Below are positions 13,893 to 24,539 of a DNA stretch of 64,000 nt, piece after piece (position 1 is the first letter of the stretch; every line of letters starts with the position of its first letter). The notes under the pieces were generated by a model, which saw nothing but the letters and a program-made list of their open reading frames with translations, did no database searches and had not been told where the DNA came from. Made by a program: the position numbers and the translations under genes. Source of the DNA: Absidia repens (lineage: Eukaryota > Mucoromycota > Mucoromycetes > Mucorales > Cunninghamellaceae); NCBI GenBank assembly GCA_002105175.1, contig MCGE01000045.1, positions 124,001 through 188,000 of the forward strand, written 5' to 3'.

Positions 13893-14264
13893 ACAATATC
13901 TAAACTATCTCACTCATCCACTGATAAAATGCTATCGACATTCATAGTTTTGTTAAAAAAAAAAGAACATATACATATCTCTATCACCGATATTTGTTTT
14001 TCCATTCACTCATTATAGCCAACACTTTTTAGACAAATTGTAATTGGTATATACTGTTGCCACCATTGCTATTCTATATAGTGTGGATTACAGAGGGAAA
14101 ATACTCTGTCATGGGTTTTTTTTGTACTAACACATATCTTTTTCCCCCTACACATGAATACGCACACGCAGCCCATACACCGGATTTTACTCGCAACATA
14201 TCATGCCCATTCAACGAGACAATGAAAGGCATGAAAGAGATTCATAGTAAAACGACAAGATATG

Positions 14265-14585
14265 TTTAATTCAGATATGGGTACAGTATAAACTATGACA
14301 AATAACACTTAACTAAGCTAATGGCACTATTCTAAAAAGAAGGCTAATTTATGAAGTTTGGGAAATCCCGGATCCAAAATGACAGGGTTTCCCCATGGTG
14401 TTTGTTTTGCACTTTTATAAATGCCCCTAATTCAAGTTCTAATACTAATCCTAGACCACCAGTACCCCAATGAGCCTTGCCATCATATCATTCAGACTTT
14501 CTAGAAGGAAAAGAGAAGAGAAAAAACTTGGAGCCAAAAAAAAAAAAATAGCAAATCATGTAAGCGGAGTTTGATTAGACTTTTT
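14265..14585 (-). repeat. SINE-like element, copy 3 (inverted)
   Basis: Reading the minus strand: head AAACTCCGC near 14570, T/C-rich stretch, TGAATGATATGATGGCAAGG near 14490, core TTAGAACTTGAATTAGGGG near 14425, GGGGAAACCCTGTCATTTTG near 14390, then a degenerate tail in which ATCTGAATTAAA replaces the AATAAA form. It is the same subfamily as copy 1 in opposite orientation. Confidence 0.7.
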
Positions 14586-15064
14586 ACATCCACCTAGTGC
14601 GACATGCGAACCAGTCTAATACACACAACACTATTGTTTTATTCAACACACACACACGCGGAAGGGCATCGAATCGACGAGCACTGAACACAGCGGTTGG
14701 GTCCCAAGAGCAGCCCACCGTAGTGTGAAATGGCAAATTCATCTAATACACGACTCCAGTTTTCTCTTTAACACATAAAAAACAACCATCGAATGACGCA
14801 AGGGAGGGCTGCCCATCATAGTACGACATGCCGGAGGCTCTAATACCATCTCATCAAAAAACCCCACACTCAATTAAAGACACTCCGACACCCAGTAAAT
14901 ATCGATAGATTTCCAAAAAGCTCCAGTGGAACGCTAGGAGCGTTTTTTATTGCATATAATAAATAACACTAATATCAAGGGTAACAGTTATATTCTAGTT
15001 TCTATTCTAATCTAATGAGACCACCCTGCACAACGCTGTTCTAAACCTACACTCGACTAAAAAT
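14586..15064. other. Intergenic, no gene recognised
   Basis: Lies between SINE-like copy 3 and the 3' end of the acetyltransferase gene. The motif TCTAATAC recurs degenerately (14615, 14741, 14838), suggesting old tandem duplication. Nothing coding seen. Confidence 0.45.
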
Positions 15065-15574
15065 TTACATGCTTGCCAAGTCGTCCAGAGATTTGCCTTC
15101 GACACGATGAATGATCCATTCGCCTTGAGGTTTGGCACCGAGACTTTCATAAAATTCACGAGACGGTTTATTCCAATCCAACACCACCCATTCATAGCGT
15201 CCGCAGTCGCGTTCCTTTGCAATGACAGCCAATTGTTGAAGTAATTTCTTTCCCAATCCCATACCTCGATACGCAGGATCCACAAATAAATCTTCCAAGT
15301 ACAGTCCTGGGCGACCTAAAAAGGTGCTGAAGTTGTGGAAAAAGAGAGCAAACCCAACAGGTAAGCGTTCGCTATCAGCGGTCTTTTGATGGTAGGCCAA
15401 GATGACTTCGGCTTTAGGGGATGCCCCAAATAAATGCTGTTCCAAGAGTTCGGGAGTCGCCACCACTTCATGTGCCAACTTTTCATATACGGCCAGTTGT
15501 TTGATAAAGTCGAGAATCAAAGGAACATCGGATACGGTGGCGGGGACAATGTCGGTCAGGGGATAGGTTGTCAT
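15065..15574 (-). CDS. GNAT acetyltransferase, SSAT/thialysine-acetyltransferase-like
   Basis: Single exon, 169 residues, the usual length of spermidine/spermine or thialysine N-acetyltransferases. The acetyl-CoA binding motif A is clear: LEDLFVDPAYRGMGLGKKLL, with the R-x-x-G-x-G loop at residues 103-108. Motif B, VVLDWNKPSREFYESLGA, follows at 130-147. The N-terminal EKLAHEV element is also typical of this group. The ATG at 15574 is preferred over the longer frame from 15703, because the extra 43 residues are a Phe-rich translation of T-tracts and of the repeat upstream. Expected reaction: transfer of acetyl from acetyl-CoA to a primary amine (polyamine or thialysine-like) in the cytosol. 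Exact substrate is not determinable. A threefold repeat occupies its promoter side. Confidence 0.88.
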   Translation of the reverse strand: MTTYPLTDIVPATVSDVPLILDFIKQLAVYEKLAHEVVATPELLEQHLFGASPKAEVILAYHQKTADSERLPVGFALFFHNFSTFLGRPGLYLEDLFVDPAYRGMGLGKKLLQQLAVIAKERDCGRYEWVVLDWNKPSREFYESLGAKPQGEWIIHRVEGKSLDDLASM

Positions 15575-15624
15575 GTCGAATAGATGGTCTTGTTGTGTGA
15601 GAAGAAAAAAAAATAATAATAAAA

Positions 15625-16204
15625 AAAAAAAAGGAGTTGGGGAAAAAAAGACCCAATATATATATATAATAAAAAAAGGCGGGGTCAAAAAGATGAAAAC
15701 CATGAGTCAAATCAGATTTTTCCAGTAGCCGATTTTTGTCCGCATGGCCGAGATGAATCAATCCCCGCCACAAAATACTTGATGCAAGATCGAGATTATA
15801 TAATATATCTCCCATCGTTCAAAAATCTCCCAGCATGAGCAGAAAAAAAAAAAAAACAGGAGTTGGGGAAAAAGACCCAAAAATATATATAAAAAAAAAG
15901 GCGGGGTCAAAAAGATGTCAAATCAAATCTTTCCAGTAGCCGATTTTTCTTCCGCATGCCCGAGGTGAATCAATTCCCGCCACAAAATACTCGGTTCAAG
16001 ATCGAGATTACTTTACATTTTCCAACGTTTAAAAAAAAAAAAAAAGCGGGATCAAAAAGATGAAAAAGATTAGTCAAATCGAGTTTTTCCAGTAGCCAAG
16101 TTTCTTCCGCATGCCCGACATGAATCAATTCCCGCTACAAAATACTCCATTCAATCGAGATTACTTAATATTCCCCAATGATCCAGAAATCTCCCAGCAG
16201 GGAC
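15625..16204. repeat. Three tandem copies of a ~190-bp unit upstream of the GNAT gene
   Basis: Three diverged direct copies, about 15625-15840, 15841-16033 and 16034-16204. Shared landmarks are GGGGTCAAAAAGATG, TTTCCAGTAGCC, TCCGCATG, GATGAATCAAT and the closing AAATCTCCCAGCA (missing in copy 2). Each copy has a G/C-rich arm pair: 15678-15684 with 15763-15769, 15900-15905 with 15976-15981, and 16045-16051 with 16130-16136. In the third copy both arms changed together (AGCGGGA pairs TCCCGCT). Likely duplicated promoter or leader sequence. Confidence 0.75.
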
Positions 16205-16417
16205 CAAAAAAAAAAAAAAAAAACGTCATAGTTTTTATTAATGGGTAAACGATTTACAGGATGTAGGGTAGAGATAAAATACAAATATGGATATGGTATA
16301 GATATCATCAGTGGAATGATAAAAGTTTGAGGAGGGAGGAATATGGGTAAGGTGATACCGCAAAAATAAAAGGAATTGGATTGAATGGTGAAAGGGTCCA
16401 GTAGCCAACGAGAATTG

Positions 16418-16448
<31 letters not shown>

Positions 16449-16484
16449 TTTTTTTTCACAATGAGGTATGATGATTAATCCAAT

Positions 16485-17935
16485 TTATGCAACGCCACTG
16501 CCATACAATCGAAGGTTGACGAAAGATCTAAATTAAAAAAACAAAATGTCATGATGATGAATGACCAGCAATCAATAATTGTCTTTTTTTTTTTTTTTTT
16601 TTTCTTTGGTTGCTACCTTTGCCATTGTCGGAGCCATGCCTTATCTTCATCATTATCATCCGCATCATCATTATCATCATTATCATCGTCACAAATCCCT
16701 TGGGGACCAATCCGTCGGATTCGATCCATCCCCTCTTGATCCAAATGAGACACGTCCTCATTGCAAGAGTCATCGATATCGAATTCAAAGACGGCTTCGG
16801 GAAACTCATAATGTCGAATGTAACAATTGGGAAGATCCACCCGTTCAAGGCACCATGCATCGCGCACCAGTCGACGGAACCCACGAACGGTGAGGTGTGA
16901 GATAGAACACAGTCCGAGATACGTCAGATCAGGCAAGTAGGTTGCCATGGCTTCCAGGGTGGCATTGGTGATGTGGAGCCCTTCGAGTCGGACATGCCTT
17001 AGCTGACAATGCGTTTTGATAATTGGAATCACGACATCATCAATTGGAATCAGCTGATCATCATTTTCATTTTCATTATCATCTTCATCATAATCATCAT
17101 CTTCATCATAATCATCATCTTCATCATCTTCATCATCACCCCCCGTGCTACCCAAGTTTACAAGCTCGAGGTGCGTCAAATGAGGCCACGTTTCCATACG
17201 AGCAATAGTGGCGATAAGATCGTGTATGAATTCCGCTCCCGCATGAATCGAAAGGGACGTGAGATGAGCGAACTGTGTCAAATCCAGTATCGTCTGATAA
17301 TTCCAATGTATGTCGTCGTCCCACGTGGTTTGTATCTTGAGTTTTTCAAGTGGTGGTGCATGACCATCACGGATCCCAGTTTTGACCAAAGGGGCAAAGA
17401 TGTCGGGAGACAAACGAGGGCAACCATGGAAGAGGAGATCGCGCAGTTGTGGGCAGTGTTGTGCAATGGCCATCATGAAATCGAGTGTGACGTTCTGGTA
17501 GTGTAAATGGAGCTGGGTGAGTCGGGACCAGTAACCTACAAGCGGCTGCAAATCTGGGGAGCTGAGGAGCCGGCCACTGAACATGGACACCTTCTCCAAC
17601 TGAGGACCGACACGTGCCATTAGTTGCATGAGTTGAGTCTCTGTCCATCGCGAGCAAAGTTTAAGTTCTTGCACATATTTTACCATAGGATGCGGGGGTT
17701 GTTGTTGCATAAGAGAGTTGACCGATTGGGGCGTCATTTCTTCTTCTTCCTCTTCTTCTTCATCCGAGTCAGGGGGGCTGCCATCGGCGAAATATCGCCA
17801 CAAGAAAGGAAGCGTTTGTCTGTAGAAGCACCGGTTAACAACAGAGCAGCTTAAAAGATCATTTTGTTCGCTGATATGTTGGATAATGGACGAGATGATT
17901 TCCGCTGGAAGGTGGCCTAGGTTGGAGGGAGACAT
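16485..17935 (-). CDS. F-box/LRR protein A
   Basis: Exons 17935-16617 and 16527-16485 give 453 residues. The N-terminal F-box (residues about 6-50) reads LGHLPAEIISSIIQHIS followed by NRCFYRQTLPFLWRYF. Leucine-rich-repeat-like segments follow, for example LTHLELVNLG and LTYLGLCSISHLTVRGFRRL. An Asp/Glu insertion is present near residue 270, and a second acidic tract precedes the intron. The short last exon encodes SFVNLRLYGSGVA, conserved in its paralogues; without splicing the frame ends at the donor (WQR-stop). F-box proteins recruit substrates to SCF ubiquitin ligases through Skp1; the substrate is unknown. The second ATG (17935) is chosen because paralogue D keeps only that one; an ATG two codons upstream (17941) is possible. 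Conserved AATAAA at 16234-16239. Closest paralogue is D at 59488-60843. Confidence 0.85.
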
Positions 17936-18129
17936 AGTCATGTAGAAGCTTTAGAATAATAATAATAAAAGCTGGAAGAGACAAGAGATAAATTTTATTT
18001 TCGTAAGAGGAAGATCGATTTTTTTTTTTTAAAAAAACACCTCGCTTGACGAGCCTAAATGAAATGACCGGAAGGATCTAGAAGATAGAAATGATGTAAA
18101 CCAGGGAAAAAAGAGCTACTTGTTAGTCA

Positions 18130-18230
18130 AGCTTACAGAAAATGACAACAGCCAAGTTCCACAAGAAGGAAAATAAAGACTTTTGGCGTTTGTGTGCGAC
18201 GTATAGCACAGTATTGTATTCCAGCCACCT
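18130..18230 (-). promoter_or_regulatory. Conserved upstream block of F-box gene A
   Basis: About 200 bases before the start codon. The block shares AAGTTCCACAAG and TTTGTGTGCGACGTATAG, then AGTATTGTATTCCAGCCACC (plus strand as written), with the same position in genes B-E. It may be core promoter or 5' leader. Here the ATG present in the other copies (GAATGCAATA in sense) is ATA. Confidence 0.5.
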
Positions 18231-18394
18231 TTGTTTCCCCTCGTTCCCAAGAACTAAATAGTTTACAGTGTACATAAATCATAGACGAGTTGACATACCG
18301 TTAGATTCTTTGAATATCATAGATTGGAACCACTCTGATTTTTTTTTCTGGTGAAGTGGTTGAGGATGGATCAAACTGCGGCAATTCACATTAA

Positions 18395-18850
18395 TGCGCA
18401 CAACACTGCGGGGCTCAGCACAACGTTCGTGTTGAAGGGGAAAAAATCAAAAATAGGCGGGCCTTCCATTCACACTCCGCTTCAAACGATTTTCATTATT
18501 TCTTTGCCATTCCCCTCTTTCCCTCTTTCTTTTCTTCTTTTTTTTTTTCATCAATTAACTCATGGTCGATCATCTTGGATTAGTGGTTAGAACTTGATTT
18601 AGCGGCATTTTGAAAAATGCAAGACAAACATGCATGGGAAAACCCTGTCATTTTGGATGCGTAATTTCGAACTACCATTAGATTTTGATTCATCTTTGAA
18701 TAGAATAGTGACATGGGGACTTTATTAGCATAAATTAGTGTTGGTTGTCATAGTTGATATCTTTATTTGAATAAAATATGTATTGTCGTTTTATTATTAG
18801 TTTTTCTCAAATGTTTGATCGTCTTCATCGAATGAATATACTTGGCGTGT
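18395..18850 (+). repeat. SINE-like element, copy 4
   Basis: Possible A-box-like GGGGCTCAGCACAAC near 18409, B-box-like CATTCACACTCCGC near 18469, pyrimidine-rich stretch, core GGATTAGTGGTTAGAACTTG near 18577 with the hairpin GCATTTTGAAAAATGC, and tail TTTGAATAAAATATGTATTG near 18768. Nearly the same as copy 13 at 61375, as part of the duplicated unit A/D. Confidence 0.75.
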
Positions 18851-19935
18851 ACAAAAAAAAAAAAAAGCCGGATATTAGGTAAAATTGCCCTGTTATTATG
18901 CTCAGTACAGTATAGTACTGTATTGTAATATGTGGCACTGTGCGTATAGTACATTGAGTCAAATATGAAGTATGCATAAATATACTGAACTCAAGAAGTA
19001 TATATATATATTCTCTTCATTGCATTATCAACAATAAAAAGTCAGTATATGCGTGGAGGGAGGCTTCCTCCCCTTTTTTTAAACCATCATTATCTATCTC
19101 TCAACTACTTATTTATTTATTTAACCATTTATAGTGTTAAAGGCGGGTCAAAGGGGGGTTCTTTTGCTTTTTTAAAAAAGTGCCGAAAACTCTAAAAAAA
19201 AAAAACAGGCACAGTACAAACAGGCACACACAGCAAAAGGATGAATTTCTAATTCTCCATGCATCGCTCGATCTCATTTATGTTGGTAGGTGATACAAAT
19301 AAAGAAAAACCAACCTTATTGTCGTCACATAGAGGAGGTGCTTTATCTTTGATAAGAGTCCACACGCAGTGTTTCATGTACTTTTTCATGCATTTTTGTT
19401 TTGTTTTATCGATTACAAAATAAATGCATACCATTGGAGCTCAACCCCCAGAAAAAAAAGGAGGGAAAGAGAGTAAGAGAGAGAGCATCGATCGACATTT
19501 TGTCCCAAAGACATAAACTGGAAAAGTAAAACATGAAAATGGTATGACAAGCAAAACTCACAAGTGGCTCAAAAATGGAAAGGTGATGGATAAAACAAAA
19601 CAAAACAAAACACAAAAAAAACGCCAACACTACAAATACCCCACACGGATTAGTATGGTTTCATCACTTTTTAGGGTGTGAATGACTTTAATGGAAGACA
19701 GGTTAAACACAAAAAAAAAAAAAAAAATTACCCCATCAAAAGAGTTGTTTATGGTAATCTAAAGTCCCTCTTTCATTTTGTTTGTTTATTTACCCACAAC
19801 ATGCTTGCCATTTGATTGGACGCTAGGTCGTTTAAAAATAAGTTAAAATAAAAAAGCTTTTTTTATTATTATTATTATAATACATGTACACACAAATGAG
19901 AGAAAAATCAATAAAAAAAAAAATCAATAGCAAAA
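18851..19935. other. Intergenic, no gene recognised
   Basis: The first 60 bases still match the unit upstream of gene D (GCCGGATATTAGG, AAAATTGCCCTGTTATTA), ending near 18905. The rest is AT-rich with tracts such as AAAACAAAACAAAACAAAAC near 19594. Small minus-strand frames lack any recognisable motif. The last part (19840-19935) is the 3' flank of the CBM21 gene, with TTATTATTATTATTATAATAC. Confidence 0.45.
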
Positions 19936-21000
19936 CTAGTTTTGGAGAATAGAAGAGGGGGGAGATGAATTGTAAAAGCAATATTTTGAAATAAAATCTT
20001 GGTAGCCAAGTTGAGGGGATGAAGAGGGTAAGGTATGATCAAAAGAATGTTGGTATGTTAATGAAGGGTTGATGTTGGTGGTACTGGTGGTTGTAGAAGG
20101 AGGGGCATTGGAGAAACTATAACGAGATTTCAATTGATCCAAAGCATGGAATGGCGTTGAAGAGGTGGTGTTAGTACTGGTGGTAGTAGGCTTGACTGGG
20201 TATAAAAACGCATCGTCCATCTTGATATCATCATCGTCGTCGTCGTCTTCCTCTTCTTCATCAGTATCGCTAAGTTGCAAAGGCGGTGTAGATGGAGAAG
20301 ACAAAGTAGAAATGGGAACAAGATCAACTTGGTAATTTTTGCCTTCATTGTTATCCCAGAATTCTTGTTGGTTGACATGATAACAGAGAGCAATCCAGCA
20401 TGTAAAAGGAGCAGTGTTGGTAGCAGGAAGGTCGATATCAAAGGTAAAACGATCCCATGACCGAGGAGAACTTGACGCCAACGATTCGCGAAACGACGCT
20501 TTGATTTCAGAATACGACTTCCAATGGTCCAATGAATACCGTACAACCACTTGTTTTTCAAATGCCAGATTGGCAACGCGGCATCGCCCCATCAGCACCT
20601 TGTTGCCTTGGTCGTTTTCTACCAATTGAACATTTTCCATCCGAATCATGGCTTGCGCGAGGCTTTTGTACATGGACCATTTCGAAGGCCAGTTGGGGTA
20701 TTTAATATCCAGACGGGTTTCTTTGGCGGGCATGGGTGGATCACTATGTACTGCTAAAGGCGTTTGTGTCTTGATAAATAACCGCACTTGTTCCAAATCC
20801 TCGTCAGAGCAGAATCGTACGCTTTTCTTTTTTGTGGTTGCTACTGGTACTGGCACTGGTACTGGTGGTAATGAATTGGCTTGACCATGGTGAATAAGAC
20901 TGACACGGCGAGTTGGAATGCACTGATGTTTTGGTCGATGATGTACAAGTGTAAAATAAGATCCGGGGGCTTGTTGAGAAAATAGGGCATCATCATTCAA
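19936..21000 (-). CDS. CBM21-domain glycogen-targeting regulatory subunit of PP1
   Basis: About 354 residues. An RVxF-type PP1-docking motif, KKSVRF, lies at residues 58-63. The CBM21 carbohydrate-binding domain spans about residues 118-224, with NLAFEKQVVVRYSLDHW and the signature WDNNEGKNYQVD. The C-terminus is acidic then Ser/Thr-rich. Known family role (yeast Gac1/Pig1, animal PPP1R3): tether protein phosphatase 1 to glycogen and promote glycogen synthase dephosphorylation in the cytosol. The start is unresolved: the conserved frame has no ATG before the RVxF motif and begins at TTG (21000). Three tandem ATGs at 20996-20988 lie one frame off and would be in frame if the CCC at 20985-20987 were CCCC. 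I report the open frame to 21000; the true start is probably the ATG cluster with a one-base sequence error. Confidence 0.83.
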   Translation of the reverse strand: MNDDALFSQQAPGSYFTLVHHRPKHQCIPTRRVSLIHHGQANSLPPVPVPVPVATTKKKSVRFCSDEDLEQVRLFIKTQTPLAVHSDPPMPAKETRLDIKYPNWPSKWSMYKSLAQAMIRMENVQLVENDQGNKVLMGRCRVANLAFEKQVVVRYSLDHWKSYSEIKASFRESLASSSPRSWDRFTFDIDLPATNTAPFTCWIALCYHVNQQEFWDNNEGKNYQVDLVPISTLSSPSTPPLQLSDTDEEEEDDDDDDDIKMDDAFLYPVKPTTTSTNTTSSTPFHALDQLKSRYSFSNAPPSTTTSTTNINPSLTYQHSFDHTLPSSSPQLGYQDFISKYCFYNSSPPSSILQN

Positions 21001-21058
21001 AGACAGAGAAAATGGTGAAGGAAGAAAGGGAGGGAAAAAAACAACAACGAAGCCACGG

Positions 21059-21065
21059 TTTTATA
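21059..21065 (-). promoter_or_regulatory. TATA box of the CBM21 gene
   Basis: TATAAAA on the minus strand (GTATAAAACC in context), about 65 bases upstream of the apparent start. This puts transcription start near 21030 and the ATG cluster at 20996 as the first AUG in the message. Confidence 0.5.
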
Positions 21066-23298
21066 CTCTATTTCTCCTCTCCCCCCTATTGTGTGGGATA
21101 AAATATGTTCCCCAAAACTTTTTTTATGTGAATGTATTTTATTTTTCTTTATGCAAGCTGTCCACTCCCCCCATTTTTCGTATGTAGTTTAAATCCCGCT
21201 CGAATGAGGTTTTGGTGTAGGAAAGCCGCCCACTATTTTTTTTTTTTTTTTTTTTTGCTCGGGAGCGGATGAATTGATAAAGAAGGAATAGAAAAAAAAG
21301 ACCTATATTGAAATGACTGGATTAGATTCAATCACACACTAAAAAAGGAGAAAGAGAAGATCATTCCGATTGTTTTTGATGGCGCGAAATCAGTTGATGA
21401 AGACAAATCTCCCCTCTTTTCACTTCTGAATATCCGTTATCCATACTTCTTATTCCATTCTTTAGTTATTAAATTGTTTATATTTTCTGTTTTCCGGAAA
21501 AACCGCCTAATTATTTCATGAGTTTGTAAAGTGGGGTTTTCCTTCCAGACTTTTCTAACTCTCTTCTGTTACAAAAAGGTGGGGTGATGATTCAAATCCC
21601 GCTCGTCATACTAATCACTCCACATTTTCTTTTCTATATCCGGTAAACAGTGATGGACGATGCGTAAAGACCTGTTGGGGGTGGGAACGATAAAGAGATA
21701 GATCACAAGATGAGAACCAAACAAAGTCCCTTTGATCCCTAATTATTATTCTAGGGCGAATTGAATGACTATGATCGATGTACTATCAGAGCCGAGGTAC
21801 TGTATGTTCTTATAAGATAAGCCTTATGACAACAAAAAAATAAAGCAAAGTATTCTCCTCATCATGCATGATACTTTTTTTGTATTAGCCAATCAACCAA
21901 GTTCGCAATAACTGTATTACAATTTGCCTATCACAACGCCCAATTATCCTTTTCATAAGCTCCACGCACAAGTCTATTTTCTTCATTGAAGGAAAGCCTA
22001 CTTCGCAACGGTTTCAATGTATGTGTCAACAACTCTATCTTCCATCATCTGTATTAATAACGACGGTGCCCATGCTTACTTTTTTTCTATGTTATAGTAC
22101 AGTGTTATTGACTAGGCAACGGCTCATTCCAGCTTTTTTTTTTTTTCCTTTCGTACATGTTTAAACACCGCGCACCCGCTTTTTTTTTTGTAGGTAAAAA
22201 TGTGCAACAAGTAAAATTCTGGTAACACTTGTACCAAAACAAACAATCAAATATATTATACTTCCGTTTATTATATTGATAAGATCTTTCATTCTCTCTC
22301 TTTCTCTCTCTTTGACATTCCCATGGTATGGCAAAAAAATAGAAACTTTATTCGCTTTTCCCTATCATACGAGAAAGAAATAGATATTTTTTAGAGAAGA
22401 TACATCATGTGTTATACACAAAATATTTTAAACCTACCTTTCCCCTTTTCGTTGGTTATGCCTTATCGATGCAACAACAACAACAACAACTAGCTTTTCA
22501 TTTCTTTTTACAGAATATTTCCACGACTCATATCATATACACACTCACATACACACACAAGATTCTCGCAACAACAAGAAGCTCCCTAAAAAAAAAGCCA
22601 ATAACAACCGCATGATACATTTCATCATGTCGTTATCATATCACACCTTTTTTTTGGGGGGGAGGAGGAGGAGGCGGTAGGCGGAGGGTAAAGAAGGGGA
22701 GGTCGATGCACGATCAAGATCGATCTATGATAACTCTACCTTCGAGTTTCAGAAGCGTCTCGTTGATCAACCAGTGTGTAAAAGACCTGATCTTTGGGTC
22801 CGTTGGGGCACGTGCTCTATTTTTCTCAAGAAGCTTGTTTTGATAGGACATTTATAATCCAACCGACCTTGTTGATTGATCGTCTCTCCCAGCTACAAAC
22901 CTTTTTTCTTTCACAGCTATACGAAGAAACAAAAAAAAAAAAAAAAATTCACATAGTGTAACCCAACAAAACAAAAATCTGGGCACACAAAAGGTAAGGG
23001 CGATCGTCTTTTCTCACTACCCAGAGAGTCGGATCGAGCACACACCATCGTTTGCGGTGTATAATTATATATATACATATAAAACGACATATGGAGTTGA
23101 TCAATTATAGAAAGACCGAAACTATAAAAAAAAAAAAAAAAAACAAGGTTACTGTTTACTGGAATACTGTGAAAAAGTAAAAATAGATGGCGGCCGGCGT
23201 TTGAATACCACCCAGACGACACTGGTCTTCCAGCCCCTTTTTGTTTGCTTGCCTGTGGTGTTCTGAAGGAAGCATTCCATTTTCTTTCTTTCAATAGT

Positions 23299-23330
<32 letters not shown>

Positions 23331-23604
23331 CGACGAGTACTGACAAGTCAGTGGATTGAGGAAAAATCGTATCTGCTTATTTTACCGCCGATTCATAAAA
23401 AGCTTCCGTGTGGATATGACGCAATGCCTTCTAAAACCAACGACTTTATTCTTCAATTATTCGCATCTACCATGCATTATTGTATCATTACTATGCCATA
23501 ATATTAATAACCACTTTATTTGATATGAGCTAATTATGTAGTTTGTCTAGCGAGGGTAAATCATTCTACGATAAATCCCAAGTTTGCAACCTGCCACACA
23601 GACC
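21066..23604. other. Intergenic, no gene recognised
   Basis: AT-rich, with isolated B-box-like motifs TTTAAATCCCGCTCG near 21190 and ATTCAAATCCCGCTCG near 21592 that match the head of the SINE-like family without a recognisable core. A (CAA)n tract lies near 22474 and (TA)n near 23304-23330. Frames at 22917-23294 (-) and 22409-22615 (+) are low-complexity and not convincing. Confidence 0.45.
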
Positions 23605-23960
23605 ATGGACTTGTTCAAATCCCGCCCACATGATTTTTATTTTCTCCCCCAAATTTTTTCCCACTCTCTTTCTCTTTCTCTTTTTCCTTCGCCATTTAAC
23701 TTCTTTGAGGTTGGGTTAGACTTAGAATAGTGTCAGGACTAGTTTAGAAGGGGTTTCAGCTCAGGGATGACAAGATGCATGGGGAAACCCTTCCATTTTG
23801 GATCTAGGATCTCAAGACACCATTAGTTGACTTTTTTGAAGGCCTCATTAGCATAGTTTAGTGTTAGTTTGTCCATAGTCTGTATCTACATTTGAATAAA
23901 AGATGCCATTTTTTTACTTGCTTCAATGAAAAAAAAATTCCATTCGTCGCTTTCATGTCT
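23605..23960 (+). repeat. SINE-like element, copy 5
   Basis: Head carries the clearest B box of the family: TTGTTCAAATCCCGCCC near 23612. A long T/C stretch, core with GGACTAGTTTAGAAGG near 23736, GATGCATGGGGAAACCC near 23773, and tail TTTGAATAAAAGATG near 23893 follow. Same subfamily as copy 2. Confidence 0.75.
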
Positions 23961-24539
23961 TTCGAGATAGATCTTTATTAACTATCATCACTTTTAACTA
24001 GTGTTGAACATTGTCATGATTCAGTGACACATGTCTCTTTAGTCGTTCAGTGTCCTGTATACTGTATCAGATCTCTCTTTAATAACTTTTAGATGAATAA
24101 TTGACCATTCTTTAGCTTCTTCATTTAGACTCCTTCATGACTGCCTCCAATCGATGATCCCCTTGTTATCATGAACCCCTCGTGTGTCTTTTAGTTTAGT
24201 CATCTTCCGTATGGTTTTTTCTAATAAACTGATTTCCTTGTTATTAACTGCCCTCTGACCCATTAAAACAACTACCATAGTGGCTCTTGTTTGCTAGTCT
24301 TAGACGACAAACTAACCTTAAAACAGGGCAGAAAAAAAAAGATATGCGCTCTGGTACCCAACAAGAGAGTCTAATGCTAACGACTGAAAAGAAGATACAT
24401 TTTATTGAAACATAGAGATAACGTTAACTGGGTTCACCACATACTAATCTATAAAACCAAGGAACGATTGTAAAAAAAAAAGGATCTCATGCAGACGACA
24501 AACTAAACGGAAGACAGCGATGAATGGTAACAACAACAA

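Noticed and set aside
15575..15703. N-terminal extension of the GNAT protein by 43 residues
   Set aside because: It translates T-rich leader sequence into Phe/Leu runs; family proteins begin near the ATG at 15574.
16549..16900. Plus-strand frames rich in His, Ile and Ser opposite the F-box acidic tails
   Set aside because: They are antisense shadows of the GAT/GAC/GAA codon tracts of the F-box genes.
23605..23640. tRNA gene suggested by TTGTTCAAATCCCGCC
   Set aside because: Only the B-box part is tRNA-like; no acceptor or anticodon stem can be folded around it. It is the head of a SINE-like copy.
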